Positions 55,849 to 64,000 of a stretch of DNA of 64,000 nt are shown here, one piece after another; the stretch's first letter is position 1, and each line of letters starts with the position of its first letter. The notes beneath the pieces are model-generated. The model was not told where the DNA came from. It was given only the letters and a program-made list of their open reading frames with translations, and made no database searches. The stretch is from Allosediminivita pacifica (GTDB lineage: Bacteria; Pseudomonadota; Alphaproteobacteria; Rhodobacterales; Rhodobacteraceae): assembly GCF_003054175.1 (NCBI RefSeq), contig NZ_QBKN01000001.1, positions 248,001-312,000 on the forward strand. Reading direction: 5' to 3'. A program made the position numbers and the translations under genes.

Positions 55849-55866
55849 CTTCCCATTTGCCCTCCC

Positions 55867-56481
55867 ATGACGGTGCAGAGCCGATCCGATCAGACACGCC
55901 AGGCGATCCTCGCAGCCGGGCGACGCCTTGTTCAGACGGGCGGCTTCGGCGCGGTGGGGCTCAAGGCGATCCTCGCCGAAAGTGGCGTGCCCAAGGGGTC
56001 GTTCTACTACTACTTCCCCTCGAAAGAGGCCTTTGGCGAGGCCATGCTGCAGGACTACGTGGCCGACTACCTCGCCCGGATCGACGCCCTGTTCGACAGG
56101 CCGGGCACGGGCGCCGACAAGCTTGTGGCCTTCTGCGAGGCCTGGCTCGACCGCGAACGCGAGGCGGGGCTCGCCGGCACCTGCCTCGTGGTGAAGCTCG
56201 GGGCCGAGGTCTCGGACCTCTCGGACCCCATGCGCCTGGCCCTAGACGAAGGCGTTACAGCCCTGACCGGGCGTCTGGCGGGGATCCTGCGGGAAGGCAT
56301 CTCCGATGGCTCGGTCCGCCCGCTGCCGGACCCGGATCGGAGCGCCGAGGCGCTCTACGCGCAGTGGCTGGGCGCCGCGATCCTCTCGAAACTCTCGCAT
56401 GACCAGGCGCCGCTGAAACGCGCCCTGGACGATACAAGACTGCGCCTCATCCCCGGCGCAGGGAAAGGACAAGACCAATGA
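55867..56481 (+). CDS. TetR/AcrR-family transcriptional regulator
   Basis: 204 residues. HTH at about 9-55 (QTRQAILAAGRRLVQTGGFGAVGLKAILAESGVPKGSFYYYFPSKEAFGEAML). The C-domain with GCLxxxLxxE-like TCLVVKLGAEVSDLSDPMR resembles the NemR/AcuR group, whose members sense electrophiles. It overlaps the following dehydrogenase gene by 4 bp, so it controls that gene and itself. Confidence 0.9.
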   Translation: MTVQSRSDQTRQAILAAGRRLVQTGGFGAVGLKAILAESGVPKGSFYYYFPSKEAFGEAMLQDYVADYLARIDALFDRPGTGADKLVAFCEAWLDREREAGLAGTCLVVKLGAEVSDLSDPMRLALDEGVTALTGRLAGILREGISDGSVRPLPDPDRSAEALYAQWLGAAILSKLSHDQAPLKRALDDTRLRLIPGAGKGQDQ

Positions 56482-57458
56482 AAGCCGCGATTCACGATAC
56501 CTTCGGCGAGCCGAAAGACGTGCTCGAAACTCGCGATGTGGAGACGCCCGAGCCCGCCGAGGGCGAGGTGCTGGTCCGCACGCTGCTGTCTCCGATCCAC
56601 AACCACGACCTTTGGACCATCCGCGGCAACTACGGCTACAAGCCGCCGCTGCCCGGCGCCATCGGCGGCAGCGAGGCCGCCGGCGTGATCGAAAAGGCCG
56701 GCCCCGGCGTCGACGAAGACATGGTCGGCAAGCGCGTCGCCGTGGCCGGTGTCCACGGCACCTGGGCCGAGTACTTCACCGCGCCTGCGGGCGGGGTGAT
56801 CCCGCTGCCCGAGGCGATCTCGGACGAGATGGGCGCGCAGCTCATCGCCATGCCCTTTTCCGCCCTCTCGTTGCTCGAGGGGCTCCAGGCGGGCGAAGGC
56901 GACTGGGTGATCCAGACCGCCGCCAACGGCGCCGTCGGCCGCATCATGATGGTGCTCGCCAAGGCGCGCGGCATTCACCTGTTGAACCTCGTCCGCCGCG
57001 AGGAAGCCGCCGAGGACCTGCGGGCCGCGGGTGTCGAGAACGTGGTCTGCACCGCCGACGACGGCTGGAAGGACCGCGCGCGCGAGATCATCGGTGAGGG
57101 ACGCGCCGTGTCGGCCATCGATTCCGTGGGCGGCGCAACCGGGGCGGACCTGGTAGAGCTTCTGGCGAAGGACGGCGAGCTAGTCGTCTTCGGCACCGCC
57201 ACCGGCGCGCCGCTGCCGCTTTCCTCGGGCGCGCTCATCATGAAGCAGATCACCGTGCGCGGCTTCTGGGGCTCGCAGGTCAGCTCCGACATGGACCCCG
57301 ACCAGCGCAAGCGGCTGATGACCGAGCTGGTGACGCTGGCCGCAAAGGGCGACCTGGCCCTTGAAACCGGCGGGAGCTACCCGCTCACGCAGGTCACCGA
57401 GGCCATGGAAGCGGCGCTGACACCGGGCCGCGCGGGCAAGGTGATGCTGGCGCCCTGA
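56478..57458 (+). CDS. MDR-superfamily zinc-less alcohol dehydrogenase / quinone or enoyl reductase
   Basis: 326 residues. The N-domain MKAAIHDTFGEPKDVLETRDV, GGSEAAGVIEKAG, and the cofactor region WVIQTAANGAVGRIMMVLAKARGIHLLNLVRR are typical of quinone reductase/ETR proteins that lack structural zinc Cys. It would reduce a quinone, enone or enoyl thioester with NADPH. Controlled by the coupled TetR, it is probably a detoxifying enzyme. Confidence 0.85.
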   Translation: MKAAIHDTFGEPKDVLETRDVETPEPAEGEVLVRTLLSPIHNHDLWTIRGNYGYKPPLPGAIGGSEAAGVIEKAGPGVDEDMVGKRVAVAGVHGTWAEYFTAPAGGVIPLPEAISDEMGAQLIAMPFSALSLLEGLQAGEGDWVIQTAANGAVGRIMMVLAKARGIHLLNLVRREEAAEDLRAAGVENVVCTADDGWKDRAREIIGEGRAVSAIDSVGGATGADLVELLAKDGELVVFGTATGAPLPLSSGALIMKQITVRGFWGSQVSSDMDPDQRKRLMTELVTLAAKGDLALETGGSYPLTQVTEAMEAALTPGRAGKVMLAP

Positions 57459-57461
57459 CGG

Positions 57462-57484
57462 CTGTCCCGCGCCGGGACAGTTTT
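57462..57484 (+). terminator. Terminator after the MDR gene
   Basis: CTGTCCCG-CGC-CGGGACAG followed by TTTT, 4 bp after the stop. Confidence 0.8.
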
Positions 57485-57557
57485 CCATGTCAACAGAGTC
57501 AATGGGTTAAGGGGCGTCGTTAAACACTTCTTAACACTGTCCCGGCCCCGGACACCC

Positions 57558-59147
57558 TCAGACGGCGATGTCGAAGGCCGCCGCCATGAGCTTGCGGGTG
57601 TACTCGGTCTGCGGCGCGTCGAAGATCTCCTGCGCGGTCCCGGTCTCCACCACGTCGCCGTCCTTCATCACGATCACCTGGTGACTCATGGCGCGGACGA
57701 CCTTCAGGTCGTGGCTGATGAAGAGATAGGCCAGCCCGTGCTTTCTCTGGAGTTTGCGCAGCAGGTCCACGATCTGGACCTGCACCGTCATGTCCAGCGC
57801 CGAGGTCGGCTCGTCCAGCACCAGAAGGCGCGGCCGCAGGACCATGGCGCGGGCAATCGCGATCCGTTGCCGTTGCCCGCCCGAGAACTCGTGCGGGTAG
57901 CGGAACATGGTCGCGGGATCGAGCCCCACCTCGGCCATGACCTCGGCCACCAGCTCGCGGTGCTTGCGACCGTCCGGCGCTCCGTGCACCTCCAGCCCCT
58001 CGGCGATGATCTGCTCGCAGGTCATGCGCGGGCTGAGCGATCCGTAGGGGTCCTGAAAGACGATCTGCATCTCCGAACGCAGCTTGCGCAGCCGCTTGAC
58101 CGACCAGCGGTTCACATCCTCGCCCCGGAAGGTGATCGCCCCCTCGGACTGGATCAGCCGCATGATGGCCAGCGCCAGCGTCGTCTTGCCCGAGCCGCTT
58201 TCACCCACGATCCCCACCGTTTCGCCCGCGCGGACCGAGATCGTGGCGTCGTTCACCGCCTTCACGTAGCCCACGGTGCGCTTCATCAGGCCGCGCTGGA
58301 TCGGGAACCAGATCTTCAGGTGATCGGTCCGCGCGATTTCCTCGGAGTCCGCCGGCACCGGGTCCGGCGCACCCGTGCTTTCGGCAGACAGCAGCATCCG
58401 GGTGTAGTCGTGCGAGGGCGCTGCAAAGATCTCGCGCGTGTCGCCATGCTCCACGATCTCGCCGTCCTTCATCACGCAGACACGGTCGGCGAACTTGCGC
58501 ACGATGGTCAGGTCGTGGGTGATGAACAGCAGGCTCATGCCCTCGGACTTCTGAAGGTCCGCCAGCAGGTCGAGGATCTGCGCCTGGATCGTCACGTCGA
58601 GCGCGGTGGTGGGTTCGTCCGCGATCAGCAGGTCGGGATCGTTGGCCAGCGCCATGGCGATCATCACCCTCTGCCGCTGCCCGCCGGACAGCTGGTGCGG
58701 ATAGGCCTCGAGGCGGCTTTCGGGATCGCGGATGCCCACCTTGTTCAGAAGCTCGAGAATGCGCGCCCGCGCCGCGTCGCCCGTCAGACCTTGGTGCAGC
58801 TCTAGGCTTTCGCGCAGCTGCTTTTCCAGCTTGTGAAGTGGATTGAGCGAGGTCATCGGCTCCTGGAAGACGAAGCTGATGTCGTTGCCCCGCACCTGCC
58901 GCAGCAGACGGTCGGGCGCGCCGATCATCTCCTGCCCCTTGTAGGTGACAGAGCCCGACACCTCGGCCGCGTCGCCCAGCAGCGACACGGTGGAGAGCGC
59001 CGTCACCGACTTGCCCGAGCCGCTTTCGCCCACCAGCGCCACGGTTTCACCCGGGGCCACGTCGAAGCTCACGCCTTTCACGGCCTCGGTCTTATTGCCG
59101 TCCTGAGAGAAACGGACACGCAGATCGCGGACTTGCAGAAGGCTCAT
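57558..59147 (-). CDS. yejF: Peptide ABC transporter ATPase with two nucleotide-binding domains (YejF type)
   Basis: 529 residues. First ATPase: [13 protein letters not shown] (Walker A, about 37), [30 protein letters not shown]. Second: [14 protein letters not shown] (about 315), [28 protein letters not shown]. Two fused domains are the YejF hallmark. It drives the YejBE importer for oligopeptides. The ATG overlaps the yejE stop by 4 bp. Confidence 0.93.
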   Translation of the reverse strand: MSLLQVRDLRVRFSQDGNKTEAVKGVSFDVAPGETVALVGESGSGKSVTALSTVSLLGDAAEVSGSVTYKGQEMIGAPDRLLRQVRGNDISFVFQEPMTSLNPLHKLEKQLRESLELHQGLTGDAARARILELLNKVGIRDPESRLEAYPHQLSGGQRQRVMIAMALANDPDLLIADEPTTALDVTIQAQILDLLADLQKSEGMSLLFITHDLTIVRKFADRVCVMKDGEIVEHGDTREIFAAPSHDYTRMLLSAESTGAPDPVPADSEEIARTDHLKIWFPIQRGLMKRTVGYVKAVNDATISVRAGETVGIVGESGSGKTTLALAIMRLIQSEGAITFRGEDVNRWSVKRLRKLRSEMQIVFQDPYGSLSPRMTCEQIIAEGLEVHGAPDGRKHRELVAEVMAEVGLDPATMFRYPHEFSGGQRQRIAIARAMVLRPRLLVLDEPTSALDMTVQVQIVDLLRKLQRKHGLAYLFISHDLKVVRAMSHQVIVMKDGDVVETGTAQEIFDAPQTEYTRKLMAAAFDIAV

Positions 59148-60331
59148 TTGAAGGTCTTTCGGGGGTCGAAGGCATCCCGCACGCCCTCGAAGATGAAGAC
59201 GAGCAGCGACAGCATCACCGCGAAGACGGTGAAGGCGGTGAAGGCGAGCCAGGGCGCCTGAAGGTTCTGCTTGGCCTGCAGCGTCAGCTCACCCAGCGAG
59301 GGCGCCGAGGAGGGCAGGCCGAAGCCGAGGAAGTCGAGGCTCGCCAGTGTGCCGATGGTGCCGGTCACGATGAAGGGCAGCATGGTCAGCGTCGCCACCA
59401 TCGCGTTGGGCAGCATGTGGCGGAACATGATGGTGGTGTTCGACACCCCCAGCGCCTTGGCCGCGCGCACGTATTCGAGGTTGCGGGCGCGCAGGAACTC
59501 GGCCCGGACCACACCCACCAGCGCCGTCCAGCCGAAGAGCACCGTGAGAAAGACCAGCAGCCAGAAACTTCGTCCCAGGATCGCGAAAAGGATGATGATG
59601 ATGTAGAGCGCCGGGGTCGACTGCCAGATCTCGATGATGCGCTGGAAGATGAGGTCGAGCCAGCCACCGAAGTAGCCCTGCACGGCGCCCGCGAAGACGC
59701 CGATGGCCGAGGCGGCGACCGTCACGATGAGGGTGAAGAGGATCGACAGCCGGAAGCCATAGATCACCCGCGCCAGCACGTCGCGCTTGGTGTCGTCGGT
59801 GCCGAGCCAGTTCTGCCCGTTGGGGGGCAGGGGGGCGGCGCCGGACCGGTCCACGGGCGTGTCGTAGGCATAGGGGATCAGTGGCCAGATCATCCAGCCT
59901 TCTTCGAAGCCGTCGTTCACCACCGTGCCCTGGTCCACTTGGACCATGAGCCCCGCCGGATCGTCGAAGCAGGCATCGAGCCCGCCGGTCCGGATCAGGC
60001 AGCGCACCTCGGGGTCGCGGTAGGCGGCCTCGGTCTGGAAATCGCCGCCGAAATCCGTCTCGGCGTAGAAGCTGAAGATCGGCATGCGCAGTTCACCCCG
60101 GTAGTTCACCAGGATCGGCCGGTCATTGGCAATGAACTCGGCAAAGAGCGACAGCCCGAAGAGCACGAGGAAGATCAGCAGCGACCAGAAGGCCCGGCCG
60201 TTGCGGCGGAAGTTGCGCCAGCGCCGCTTGTTGAGCGGCGAGAGCGCGAAGCGCCCGCGCGGCGGCTCGGGGGCCACCGGCTTGCCGGGTGCGGGCTCGG
60301 GGGTGATGCGGGGATCGGGATCTGCGACCAT
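59144..60331 (-). CDS. yejE: Peptide ABC transporter permease (YejE type)
   Basis: 395 residues from ATG at 60331. A Pro-rich N-terminus (PEPAPGKPVAPEPP) and a first helix (FWSLLIFLVLFGLSLFAEFIANDRP) with the ILVxYxGE-x-YFP-like loop, then the permease core and EAA motif (EYVRAAKALGVSNTTIMFRHMLPNAM). The ATG is 4 bp after the yejB stop. Confidence 0.92.
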   Translation of the reverse strand: MVADPDPRITPEPAPGKPVAPEPPRGRFALSPLNKRRWRNFRRNGRAFWSLLIFLVLFGLSLFAEFIANDRPILVNYRGELRMPIFSFYAETDFGGDFQTEAAYRDPEVRCLIRTGGLDACFDDPAGLMVQVDQGTVVNDGFEEGWMIWPLIPYAYDTPVDRSGAAPLPPNGQNWLGTDDTKRDVLARVIYGFRLSILFTLIVTVAASAIGVFAGAVQGYFGGWLDLIFQRIIEIWQSTPALYIIIILFAILGRSFWLLVFLTVLFGWTALVGVVRAEFLRARNLEYVRAAKALGVSNTTIMFRHMLPNAMVATLTMLPFIVTGTIGTLASLDFLGFGLPSSAPSLGELTLQAKQNLQAPWLAFTAFTVFAVMLSLLVFIFEGVRDAFDPRKTFK

Positions 60332-60335
60332 CGGC

Positions 60336-61430
60336 TCAGCCCTCCCGCTTTTCGAAGTCGATGCGCGGATCCACGGCCACATACATGAGGTCCGAGATGA
60401 TCCCCACGATCAGGCTGATGAGCCCGAAGATGAAGAGCGTGCCGAATATCACCGGATAATCGCGCGCCACGGCCGCCTCGAAGCCAAGACGCCCCAGCCC
60501 GTCGAGCGAGAAGATGGTCTCGATGATGAGCGATCCCGTGAAGAAGATGCCGACGAAGACCGCCGGGAAACCGGCGATGACGATCAGCATGGCGTTGCGG
60601 AAGACATGGCCGTAGAGCACGCGGCTTTCCTTCAGGCCCTTGGCGCGGGCGGTCATGACGTAGGCCTTCTTGATCTCATCGAGGAAGCTGTTCTTGGTGA
60701 GCAGCGTGAGCGTCGCGAAGGCCGAGATGGTCGAGGCCAGCACCGGCAGGGTGATGTGCCAGAAATAGTCGGCGATGCGCATCGGCCAGCTCAGGCTTTC
60801 CCAGTTGTCCGAGGTCAGCCCCCGGAGCGGGAAGATCTGCCAGTAGCTACCGCCCGCCAGCAGGACCAGCAGCAGGATCGCGAAGAGAAAGCCGGGGATT
60901 GCGTAGGCGACGATGATGGCGCCGCTGGTCCAGGTGTCGAACTGCGAGCCGTCGCGCACCGCCTTGCGGATGCCGAGCGGGATCGAGACGACGTAGGCGA
61001 TGAGCGTCGACCACAGGCCGAGGCTGATCGAGACGGGCAGCTTTTCCAGCACCAGGTCGATCACGCTGATCGAGCGGAAGTAGCTCTCGCCGAAGTCGAG
61101 GCGCATGTAGTTCCACAGCATGTTGAGGAAGCGCTCGAGCGGCGGCTTGTCGAAGCCGAACTCGCGCTCGAGATCCTCGATGAACTCGGGGGGCAGGCCG
61201 CGGGCGCCGGCATATTCGCTGCTGCCGGGACCGCCGCCCTCGAACTCGGCCGGGGCAGGACCGCCCGAGCCGGAGAAGCCGCCGAAGACGTCTCCCTCGC
61301 CCTCGATCTGGGCAAGGATCTGCTCGATCGGCCCGCCGGGGACGAACTGGACGAGCGTGAAGTTGATGATCATGATCCCCAGCAGGGTGGGAATGATCAG
61401 CAGTAGCCTGCGAAGGATGTAGGCGCCCAT
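60336..61430 (-). CDS. yejB: Peptide ABC transporter permease (YejB type)
   Basis: 364 residues. [37 protein letters not shown] is the classic DppB/YejB start. The long periplasmic insert ([28 protein letters not shown]) is Gly-rich as in YejB. EAA loop is [29 protein letters not shown]. 1 bp after yejA. Confidence 0.93.
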   Translation of the reverse strand: MGAYILRRLLLIIPTLLGIMIINFTLVQFVPGGPIEQILAQIEGEGDVFGGFSGSGGPAPAEFEGGGPGSSEYAGARGLPPEFIEDLEREFGFDKPPLERFLNMLWNYMRLDFGESYFRSISVIDLVLEKLPVSISLGLWSTLIAYVVSIPLGIRKAVRDGSQFDTWTSGAIIVAYAIPGFLFAILLLVLLAGGSYWQIFPLRGLTSDNWESLSWPMRIADYFWHITLPVLASTISAFATLTLLTKNSFLDEIKKAYVMTARAKGLKESRVLYGHVFRNAMLIVIAGFPAVFVGIFFTGSLIIETIFSLDGLGRLGFEAAVARDYPVIFGTLFIFGLISLIVGIISDLMYVAVDPRIDFEKREG

Positions 61431-61431
61431 A

Positions 61432-63420
61432 TCAGTCTATCGCGCCCGCCTCGCGCAGGGCCTCTTCCTTCTCGGGGTCCACCCACCAGGTGGACAGGTA
61501 GCCGAGGTCGTAGGGCGCGATCTGATCTGGATGTTCGTACATGTCGTAATAGGCCACCCAGTGGTCTGCGATGTAGCCGGTTGGCACCACGAAGAACTCG
61601 TAGCGCAGCGCGCGGTCGAGCGCCTTGAGGGCCACGTCGGTCTCTTTCTGCGAGTCTGCGGTAAAGCTCGCCTCGATGATCGCGTCAACCAGCGGGCTGG
61701 CGAGCCCGGCGGGGTTGAAGAGGCTGAACTCCGCCTCGCGTGAGCCGTACATCTGGCTGAGCCCGCCGCCCGTGGACAGGAAGCTGCCGTAACGCGTCGA
61801 GTAGAGCATGTCGTAGTCCCGCTCGCGGCGGCGCAGGGTGTACTGTGAGGGGTCGACGCGCTCGAAGCTCGCATCCACGCCGATCTGGCGCAGGTTGCGA
61901 ACGTAGGTCTCGTGCATCGACTCGACCGAGGGTTCGATGTTCGAGGGGATCAGCATGTGGACCTTGAGGGTCTCGCCCGCCTCATTGCGGCGGATGCCCT
62001 GGTCGTCGACGGTCCAGCCGGCCTCGTCAAGCAGGCGGGAGGCTTGTCGCAGGTTGCGGCGGTCGGCAAGATCGCTGGCCGAGGATTCATGCATGACCGG
62101 CACGGGTTCTGACAGCAGGTCGTCGGGGACGATGCCCTCGTCGAGGGATTCGAGGAAGGCCAGCTCTGCGTCCGACGGCGTGTCCTTGGCCTCGACATGT
62201 GTGCCTTCAACGAAGGAGCTGCGCGGGGTGTAGAGACCGTAGAGCAGGCTCTCGTTGCTCCATTCGAAGTTGTAGGCCAGCGCGATCGCCTTGCGAACGT
62301 TCTTGTCCTGGAACTGCGGCTTGGCGAGGTTGAAGACGAAACCCGTCGGGTTCGGCGGGCTGCCGTCCGGGATCTCTTCCTTCACGACGATGCCTTCCTG
62401 CACCTTGGGGAACTCGTAGGCCGTCGCCCAGAGCCTCGGGTCGCTCTCAGTCCGGAAAAGGTACTCGCCCGCCTTGAAGGCCTCGAAAGAGGCGGTCTGG
62501 TCGGCGAAATACTCGACCCGGATGGTGTCGTAGTTGTTCCGCCCGGCGTTGAAGGGGATATCCTCGCCCCAGTAGTCGTCGCGGCGTTCGTAGACGATGC
62601 GCCGGTTCACCTCGTAGTTGGTAAGCTCGTAGGGACCCGATCCCACCGCGACCTCGAGCCGTGGCTCGTCGAGGCGGCGGTTCTCGGGGTCTTCCTCGAA
62701 CCAGGCCTTGGAGAAGATCGGCGTGGCACCCACGGTCTCGATCCGCGAGCGCTTGGATTCCTCGGGGTTGAAGGTGAACTTCACGGTGTGCTCGTCGAGG
62801 GCCTCGGCGCTTTCGACCATCCGGTCGACGGCCTGCGCGTAGGAGGGCAGGCCCTGCGTGATGAAGAGCGTGTGTGAATAGACCACGTCCTCTGCCGTCA
62901 CCGGCGTTCCGTCCGAGAACGTCGCATCCGGGCGCATGTGGAAGATGACCCAGTCCTTGCTCTCGGGGTACTCGAGGCTTTCGCAGACGATGCAGTAGTA
63001 CTGTCCGACCTGGTCCTCGATGGATTCGATCAGGCTGTCGTAGAGGATCGAGGTCAGCGCACCGGCGCGTCCCTTGGTGGAATAGGGGTTGAGGCTGTCG
63101 AAGGTGCCGGTTGCGCCAAGAACCATGCGGCCGCCCTTGGGGGCGTCGGGATTGACGAAGTCGAAGCTCTCGTAGTCGGCGGGGTAGTCTAGGTTGCCGA
63201 AGTAGGAATAGCCGTGAGACGTGATGATCTCCTCCCCGGCGGTGTCGGCGCTGTCCCCGGTCGGCGCGTCCTGGGCGAAGGCGGCGCCGGCAAGCGCTGC
63301 GGCCGCGATCAGGACAAGGCCCGAGGTCGCGAGCCTGCGCAGCGGCGCGCCATCCTCGGCCATTTCGGCGGCTTGGGTGCGGGCTTGTGCGCGGGGGGGC
63401 CGGGCGGGCGTGCGGATCAT
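61432..63420 (-). CDS. yejA: Peptide ABC transporter substrate-binding protein (YejA type)
   Basis: 662 residues. An N-terminal signal with a long n-region (residues about 1-28) and cleavage near AGAAFAQ (49). SBP family-5 landmarks are [29 protein letters not shown] (the YejA-specific stretch), [21 protein letters not shown] and [34 protein letters not shown] lies upstream of the ATG. A shorter start at residue 20 (MAEDGAP) is possible. Confidence 0.93.
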   Translation of the reverse strand: MIRTPARPPRAQARTQAAEMAEDGAPLRRLATSGLVLIAAAALAGAAFAQDAPTGDSADTAGEEIITSHGYSYFGNLDYPADYESFDFVNPDAPKGGRMVLGATGTFDSLNPYSTKGRAGALTSILYDSLIESIEDQVGQYYCIVCESLEYPESKDWVIFHMRPDATFSDGTPVTAEDVVYSHTLFITQGLPSYAQAVDRMVESAEALDEHTVKFTFNPEESKRSRIETVGATPIFSKAWFEEDPENRRLDEPRLEVAVGSGPYELTNYEVNRRIVYERRDDYWGEDIPFNAGRNNYDTIRVEYFADQTASFEAFKAGEYLFRTESDPRLWATAYEFPKVQEGIVVKEEIPDGSPPNPTGFVFNLAKPQFQDKNVRKAIALAYNFEWSNESLLYGLYTPRSSFVEGTHVEAKDTPSDAELAFLESLDEGIVPDDLLSEPVPVMHESSASDLADRRNLRQASRLLDEAGWTVDDQGIRRNEAGETLKVHMLIPSNIEPSVESMHETYVRNLRQIGVDASFERVDPSQYTLRRRERDYDMLYSTRYGSFLSTGGGLSQMYGSREAEFSLFNPAGLASPLVDAIIEASFTADSQKETDVALKALDRALRYEFFVVPTGYIADHWVAYYDMYEHPDQIAPYDLGYLSTWWVDPEKEEALREAGAID

Positions 63421-63556
63421 GGGCGTTCCCTTCTCATCCTCTCACCTTTGGCGGTCAGGCTAATTGTCCGGCTTAACCATGTTCAAGTTGAGAATGCACT
63501 AACCATTGTCAAACATCCGTCACCAAAGGCCTGCGGATCGTGAGTGCAGACGAAAA

Positions 63557-63580
63557 GGGCCGCACCCAAAGGTGCGGCCC
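63557..63580 (-). terminator. Strong terminator between yejA and the cytochrome c gene
   Basis: GGGCCGCACC-CAAA-GGTGCGGCCC is a perfect 10-bp stem, flanked by AAAA on the left, which on the minus strand gives TTTT. It ends the cytochrome c transcript. The rest of 63421-63606 should hold the yejA promoter; none is obvious. Confidence 0.85.
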
Positions 63581-63606
63581 CGTAAATTCGGTGCGCTCGG
63601 TCAGGA

Positions 63607-64000
63607 TCAGCCGCCGCTTTGCTGCTCGAGGTAGGCGATCAGGTTGGCGCGATCCTCGATGTCGCTGAGGCCGTTGAAGCTCATCGCGGTGCCCGGGGCG
63701 TAGCCGCGGGGGTTCTCGATGAAGTGGCTCAGGTTCTCGGGGCTCCAGACATCGGCCGCCTCGACCAGTGCACCCGAGTAGTTGAAGCCATCGACCGCGG
63801 CCACGTCGCGGCCGACCACACCGTCGAGGTGGGGGCCGGTGGCGTTGCTGCCGTCAAGGTTGTGGCACGCGCGGCAGCGTCCGAAGACCCGCTCGCCTGC
63901 GCCGGCGTCCGCCTCGGCGTAGACCGTCTCGAAGTCGACCTCGGCCTCTTCTTCCTCGCCGCTGCCGTCATCCTCCGTCTCGATCACGTAGGATGCAACT
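63607..64000 (-). CDS. Membrane-type cytochrome c (CycM-like), 5' part missing
   Basis: The last 130 residues of a gene that continues beyond the right edge. An acidic linker (ETEDDGSGEEEEAEVDF) precedes a class-I cytochrome c domain: RVFGRCRACHNLDG (heme CxxCH), GPHLDGVVGR, and GTAMSFNGLSD with the axial Met. Acidic or Ala-rich linkers between a membrane anchor and heme domain are typical of CycM/cyt c-y, which carries electrons from bc1 to oxidases. The GTG at 63987 is probably not the start because the frame stays open upstream. Confidence 0.8.
   Translation of the reverse strand, partial: VASYVIETEDDGSGEEEEAEVDFETVYAEADAGAGERVFGRCRACHNLDGSNATGPHLDGVVGRDVAAVDGFNYSGALVEAADVWSPENLSHFIENPRGYAPGTAMSFNGLSDIEDRANLIAYLEQQSGG

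Overview
The window is high-GC DNA (roughly two thirds G+C by eye) from an alphaproteobacterium, almost certainly a member of the Rhodobacteraceae/Roseobacter group. The evidence is the full ccoNOQP-ccoGHIS block with TTGAT-N4-GTCAA FNR boxes, the fnrL-hemN pair, a CycM-like membrane cytochrome c, TRAP and ABC importers, a dimethylglycine-dehydrogenase-type enzyme, and tightly overlapping genes. No rRNA, tRNA, CRISPR array, insertion sequence or prophage gene was seen. Nearly all sequence is coding, and gaps are short and mostly regulatory.

Region 1 (1-20045) is a catabolic locus for an amino sugar or amino-sugar conjugate. It holds a pyranose-oxidase-like GMC oxidoreductase (cut by the window edge), two TIM-barrel sugar isomerase/epimerases, RidA, NagB, CutC, an MFS carrier, two M81 (MlrC-type) peptidases, an RpiR regulator, an NTF2-like protein, a D-threonine-aldolase-like enzyme, a complete ABC sugar importer with a Gfo/Idh/MocA dehydrogenase, NagA, a ROK kinase and an SDR. 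Four divergent promoter regions each carry two copies of a 13-bp A/T-rich palindrome (about GAAAATCATTTTC). One copy sits in front of the rpiR gene, so the whole locus looks like a single RpiR regulon. NagA-kinase-NagB give the familiar route from N-acetylglucosamine to fructose-6-phosphate. The oxidase, isomerases, dehydrogenases, M81 peptidases and D-aldolase imply further chemistry on an unusual substrate. This is the best candidate for an undescribed system here.

Region 2 (20226-25032) is a nitrilase-family amidohydrolase, a TRAP importer (DctP-DctQ-DctM) and a LysR regulator. Region 3 (25091-33263) holds rpe, a hydroxyacid dehydrogenase, the rod-shape operon mreB-mreC-mreD-mrdA-rodA, and a class-3 lipase-like gene. 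Region 4 (33537-40806) holds a large FAD/GcvT dehydrogenase, membrane and hypothetical genes, a 35-nt repeat present twice, a GST, alanine dehydrogenase and its divergent Lrp-type regulator.

Region 5 (40810-55512) is the microaerobic respiration block: ccoG-H-I-S and ccoN-O-Q-P on the minus strand, a universal stress protein divergent from ccoN, then fnrL and hemN. Five FNR boxes occur; four sit at expected promoters and one (46584-46597) is an orphan. A DUF1428/MarR pair with duplicated operators and a PhzF-like gene are embedded here. Region 6 (55867-64000) has a TetR/oxidoreductase pair, the yejABEF-type peptide importer operon and the 3' part of a membrane cytochrome c gene.

All assignments come from reading translated sequence and motifs; no database search was possible.
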